A stretch of DNA of 64,000 nucleotides from Melanocharis versteri. Lineage: Eukaryota > Chordata > Aves > Passeriformes > Melanocharitidae. Each line of letters opens with the position of its first letter. Positions within the stretch are counted from its first letter, which is position 1. Shown here one piece after another: positions 60,243 through 64,000 of the stretch. A program made the translations under genes and the position numbers. The notes below the pieces were generated by a model. That model saw only the letters and a program-made list of their open reading frames with translations. It did no database searches and was not told where the DNA came from. The stretch spans positions 124,001 through 188,000 of the forward strand of contig VZTG01008548.1 in NCBI GenBank assembly GCA_013397845.1, read 5' to 3'.

Positions 60243-63200
60243 CTCTGAAATAATTGCTTTAGTTTTTTAAAATAAAATCTCTACCAGTATAATGTAAATA
60301 TTTTTTGCCACACTGAATTGCAAATGATCAATTTATAAATGCAACTCTTTAAGCAGGCCTTCAGATAAATTCTCAGTTTATGCATGTATCTGACTGGAAA
60401 AAAACCAAGTGACATCACTCCTGCTATTCAGCTTGGAGACTCACCAATATTAATGCATGTCCTGGCAACCTAAGAGACCTATTGATTTGCAACCATTCAT
60501 TCAAGTTCAGTGAAAGCCATAATTAGATAAATAGCTTTGGTAATACTAATCTGAAACTCATCTGTTTTGTGACTGTTTGTTTAATGAGATAAAACAAGAA
60601 ATTAAATATCTGCTGAATGTTCCTGTTTGTATCCTTCAGCACAATAGTAAATATATAAATAAAGAGGTATTAATTTGACTACCATAACTGTTTTTTGCAT
60701 TTTATGTATTTTGTTGCAGCAATTGCTGTCAAAGGCAATTACAAAGACACTATTTATGAATTACTGTGCTCTCTAACTGCCTGAGCATTTTTATCAATCT
60801 CTTTTATACATGTGGAATAAAGACAACAGGTCTTTTAATCATTTGCAGACACTCTGTGAGCTGACAGAGTATAACTTTAAGATGGTATGCATGGTATAAG
60901 TATTTTCAAGTATCAAAATTCCAACCTAAGATGATTATGCCATTCTTTGTGGATGGAAATTAAACTCTAGTTAAGCTTTCAAAAGTGTTTATAACAGCTA
61001 AATTTAAGAGGATTATTAATTTTTGTTTCTTAAATAATTTTTTCCCAACAAAACACAAGGAAGGTTACTTTAAAGTATTCCCACACACAAATCAGTGCTA
61101 GCACTGACAGATGTTACAGTTTATCCTGCTCAAGTCAAAACACACTTAAGCTCGGAATAGGCTGTGTCCTCCCCTTCCTTCTTTGGCAGCTAACTACCAG
61201 ATTCTGCTTCTGTTCCTTTAGGGCTTGGATCTCCCATGGCCTTCCTTAACAAACACCGCACAACCCAGCTTGTCCTGCAACACAGATTCAGCAGCACACT
61301 CGCAGCCCACACCCCCAGATTTATTTTTACTGCCAAGAGGCTTCAGGCACTGCAGAAATGACAAACCACAACAAAGCACTGGACTGTACATGAGCTGGGA
61401 TCCAGAGCAGATCTAAGGGATACTTTTGTCTCATTCCTTCAGCCCCCCAATAAACGACAGCTTTGCAAGTTTCAAAGCTAACTGTGTGCATGCACTGTTT
61501 TTCTCCCCTTCTTTCCATATTTTAAAAATCAATTGATGTATCACTGAACTGCATTCACCTATGGGATGAAATGGAGCATCTGTTCAGCAGTGTGCAGTAG
61601 CAGTCTATGACAGCAAATGATTACCACATCCATCTGAAATTACAAAGTGTTTTAAGACCACTGGGTCTAGCTCTCTTAGCAAGAACTTGGCCAGAAAACC
61701 ACAATTAAATGCTTATCATCTTAAAAAATGTATAAACAAACCCCAAACACCTGCTGTCTCTCCCTCCCCAAGCCACATCATAAATTCTTGATGTCCACAA
61801 GTGGTCTGGACCTCAACTTTCTGTTGAGGTTTTTCTGTGGGATTTGGGGTCCATTTTTTTTAGTTTGCCTTTTTTTAAACCCAAAACACAGTCCTTCCTG
61901 CTCCTCAGCGCTGACCTACAAACTGCATGCCATCCACTTCATCATGAAGGGCATGCTTTGACATACATTTCATCCACCAGTGGTATTGTTTCCAGCAGCC
62001 ACCGCCTCTTGCTTGGTGCCACTCATGCCACAGTCAGAGCGCTGATGCTGACACACGCATGACCTGCAGAGAGGCTCAGAAGGGGCAGCTGCAGGAGAAG
62101 CTACCACAATAAAACACACACACGTGCAGATAAAACACACCCCGTAATCAAACAAAAGACTGCTGGAGAGGCTCCCAACTATTTCTTTCCTTATTGCTCT
62201 AACTCGTGTAGCCCATGTATACTTCATTTACGTAAAGGCTTGAGTAGGAGGTTCAGGAAGGAGGGGAAGAAAGGCAGCCTCCTCAACAACAAGGAAAAAA
62301 AGGCTGCATTCCTCACTATCAGTATTTTAAAAAAGGAAAACTAGAAATCATCTGACATTTTAAGATTTAATGGGTTAATTCAGTTCTAAAACTGAAGGCA
62401 GAAGATCCTTACTGGTGCTATGAATACACATCTACTGGTATTTATAGAGATTGAAGGGCTTTTTTCTCCTTCAATCAGCAGAATATTTTCTTTTTGCACT
62501 ATAAAAAAGTATATTGACTTTTAATCAGTTAGACCGCTGTGTGTCTCTGCAGGAAAATATCTTTCAGAAAAGGAATTAAGCAGAGAAAATTGTATACCAT
62601 AGGATTTAAATTATTAAATTAATAATTGACCCTAGCTTAATACAATGTCCGTAAGAAGATCGTTTTACAAGGTCAGACTAACCCAAACCAAACAATAAGC
62701 TAACTTAAAGATAAAAGATAAGAGATAAAAGACATGGTGACAATTATGAATAGCTACTGCATTTTATACCTAGAATTTGCAAATATTCACATTCTGCTGC
62801 CATGGCTTTTAACTTTAGAGCCCAAATGACTTCTTTTTTATCCTTATACTCATGCCAAAAACACAGGTGTAACGAAAAATGTTTAAATCAAAAGGTGTTA
62901 TGGATAAAGTTTACAGCCCAGATACTAATAAGCAAACTAAAATATTCCACTGAAATGGATCCATTCACATGAACCCTACAGGATCTGCAAAGCAGCCTGA
63001 TTTGGGGGAGAAGGGTGTTTAAGAGTTCGTGCACAGGAGTAGAGCAGTGCACGGCCCAGCTGAGCCAGCCCAGAAAGATGGCAGAAGAACAGGGCACTCT
63101 TGCTCTGCCCAGAGGTACAAGGTGTCCCATTTTATTCCCAGCCCTACAGCACCATGCTGAGCCCAAACCAACCTTAAGGCTCTTCTTCTAAACGTTTATA

Positions 63201-63459
63201 TGAGCCCTTATCAGGAGATGGCTCACATCCCAAGGAGATGACTGTGTGACCAGACCTGCAGCATCTGGGCGCCTGGCGATCAGGCGCAGAAATGCAGCCA
63301 AACCCATCAGAGGGCTTAAGGGCCTTTAGCAGAGCCAGACCAAAAGTCTGTATCCTGAACCATCACCTCATACACTGGCTGCTACACCCAGCACCTACCT
63401 GCCTGGAGTGAGCAGACTGCATGGGTGGGAAGGAGCACTTCATCTGGAACCGAATAACC

Positions 63460-63517
63460 AAAGTACACAGCATAAATATAAAGTTACACAGCATAAGTTA
63501 CACAGTGTAAGTATAAA
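63460..63517. repeat. Imperfect tandem repeat
   Basis: GTTACACAG followed by CATAA or TGTAAG, with intervening TATAAAG, repeats about three times with changes in spacing. Confidence 0.7.
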
Positions 63518-64000
63518 GAATAAGGACCTTCCTTTCCTACATGTGAAATATGACTTTAATTGTTATATAATTAGCATAAATCTGTTTTATTACAATGGTC
63601 CCTGTGAGCTGGGTTGAAAAGTTGGCATATTCTGCTTCCCTTTTTTTTTCTTTTCCCCTTTTGAAAAGCTATCACTGTCTATTTTCAGCATTTTCATCAG
63701 CATAAAAATGCACAGCTTGTTTTGCAATTTCCTCATGGCGCAAATGGAATTCAAACCACTGGGGACATACAAGTGACAACAGCTGAATACAAATCTTAAC
63801 GGAGTTTGTCATAATTGTACAGTATGGTGCTGTTCATTCATCCTGGCAGCTGGGAAATCTAGTGTGAATAAACCAATAATACAGGTTTGCAACCAAGCAA
63901 ATTAAAGTATACAATTCCACTAAATGAATTTTGTTTATTTCCCTGTAAGTATATAACTAAGGGGACAACCAGCTCACATTTAAATCAAGAATTTAAACAG

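Larger units (their letters stand above)
41076..64000 (-). other. Upstream (5') intron sequence of RAPGEF5
   Basis: At least 22.9 kb lie upstream of the first visible exon with no CpG island or obvious first exon. Contents are an ancient CR1 (42366-43350), a CR1 (44095-45064), a CTTTT microsatellite (45524-45596), a perfect inverted repeat (50540-50590), a CR1 tail (51833-51898), an AAAC repeat (55171-55193), another ancient CR1 (59490-60242) and a small imperfect tandem (63460-63517). A possible minus-strand exon at 58857-58955 is discussed in the findings but is not called. The call as intron assumes that the RAPGEF5 promoter is beyond 64000. Confidence 0.6.

Overview
This is a vertebrate nuclear window, almost certainly from a bird. 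It is AT-rich, has no operon-like gene packing, and has spliced exons with GT/AG sites. Several CR1 non-LTR retrotransposons are present; the younger ones on the minus strand end in the avian-type octamer tail (ATTCTATG-like, seen here as its complement). Two solo retroviral LTRs are also present, one matching the TGTCCTGG...CCACGACA class known from many birds. No tRNA, rRNA, CRISPR array or prokaryotic feature was seen.

The only protein-coding gene I can support is RAPGEF5 (MR-GEF/Repac), a Rap GTPase exchange factor related to Epac. It lies on the minus strand. Seven consecutive internal exons (41075 down to 4102) join without a reading-frame break and encode 249 residues: a segment N-terminal to the DEP domain, the whole DEP domain, a linker, and a segment that looks like a shrunken cyclic-nucleotide-binding fold. 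The start codon and promoter lie above 64000. The REM, Ras-association and CDC25-homology exons lie below position 1. About 98.8% of the window is therefore intron.

Layout from low to high coordinate. 1-4101: intron beyond the last visible exon, with a 14-bp tandem repeat. 4102-4227: exon. 4228-9819: intron with an avian LTR at 6343-6757. 9820-9896: exon. 9897-26012: 16-kb intron with an LTR at 14575-15049, a CR1 at 19216-19600 and an ancient CR1 at 20640-21252. 26013-26061: 49-bp exon. 26062-32987: intron with a CR1 nested in another CR1 (31618-32450). 32988-33054: exon. 33055-38305: intron with a GC-rich, splice-flanked open block on the opposite strand (35869-36140). 38306-38474 and 39838-39989: the two DEP exons. 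40969-41075: first visible exon. 41076-64000: large 5' intron with three CR1 copies and a CR1 tail, a CTTTT microsatellite and a perfect 23-bp inverted repeat at 50540-50590.

Nothing here amounts to a clearly new biological system. The observations most worth following up are the degenerate cyclic-nucleotide-binding remnant in RAPGEF5, the opposite-strand exon candidate at 35869-36140, the candidate upstream exon at 58857-58955 and the perfect hairpin at 50540-50590.
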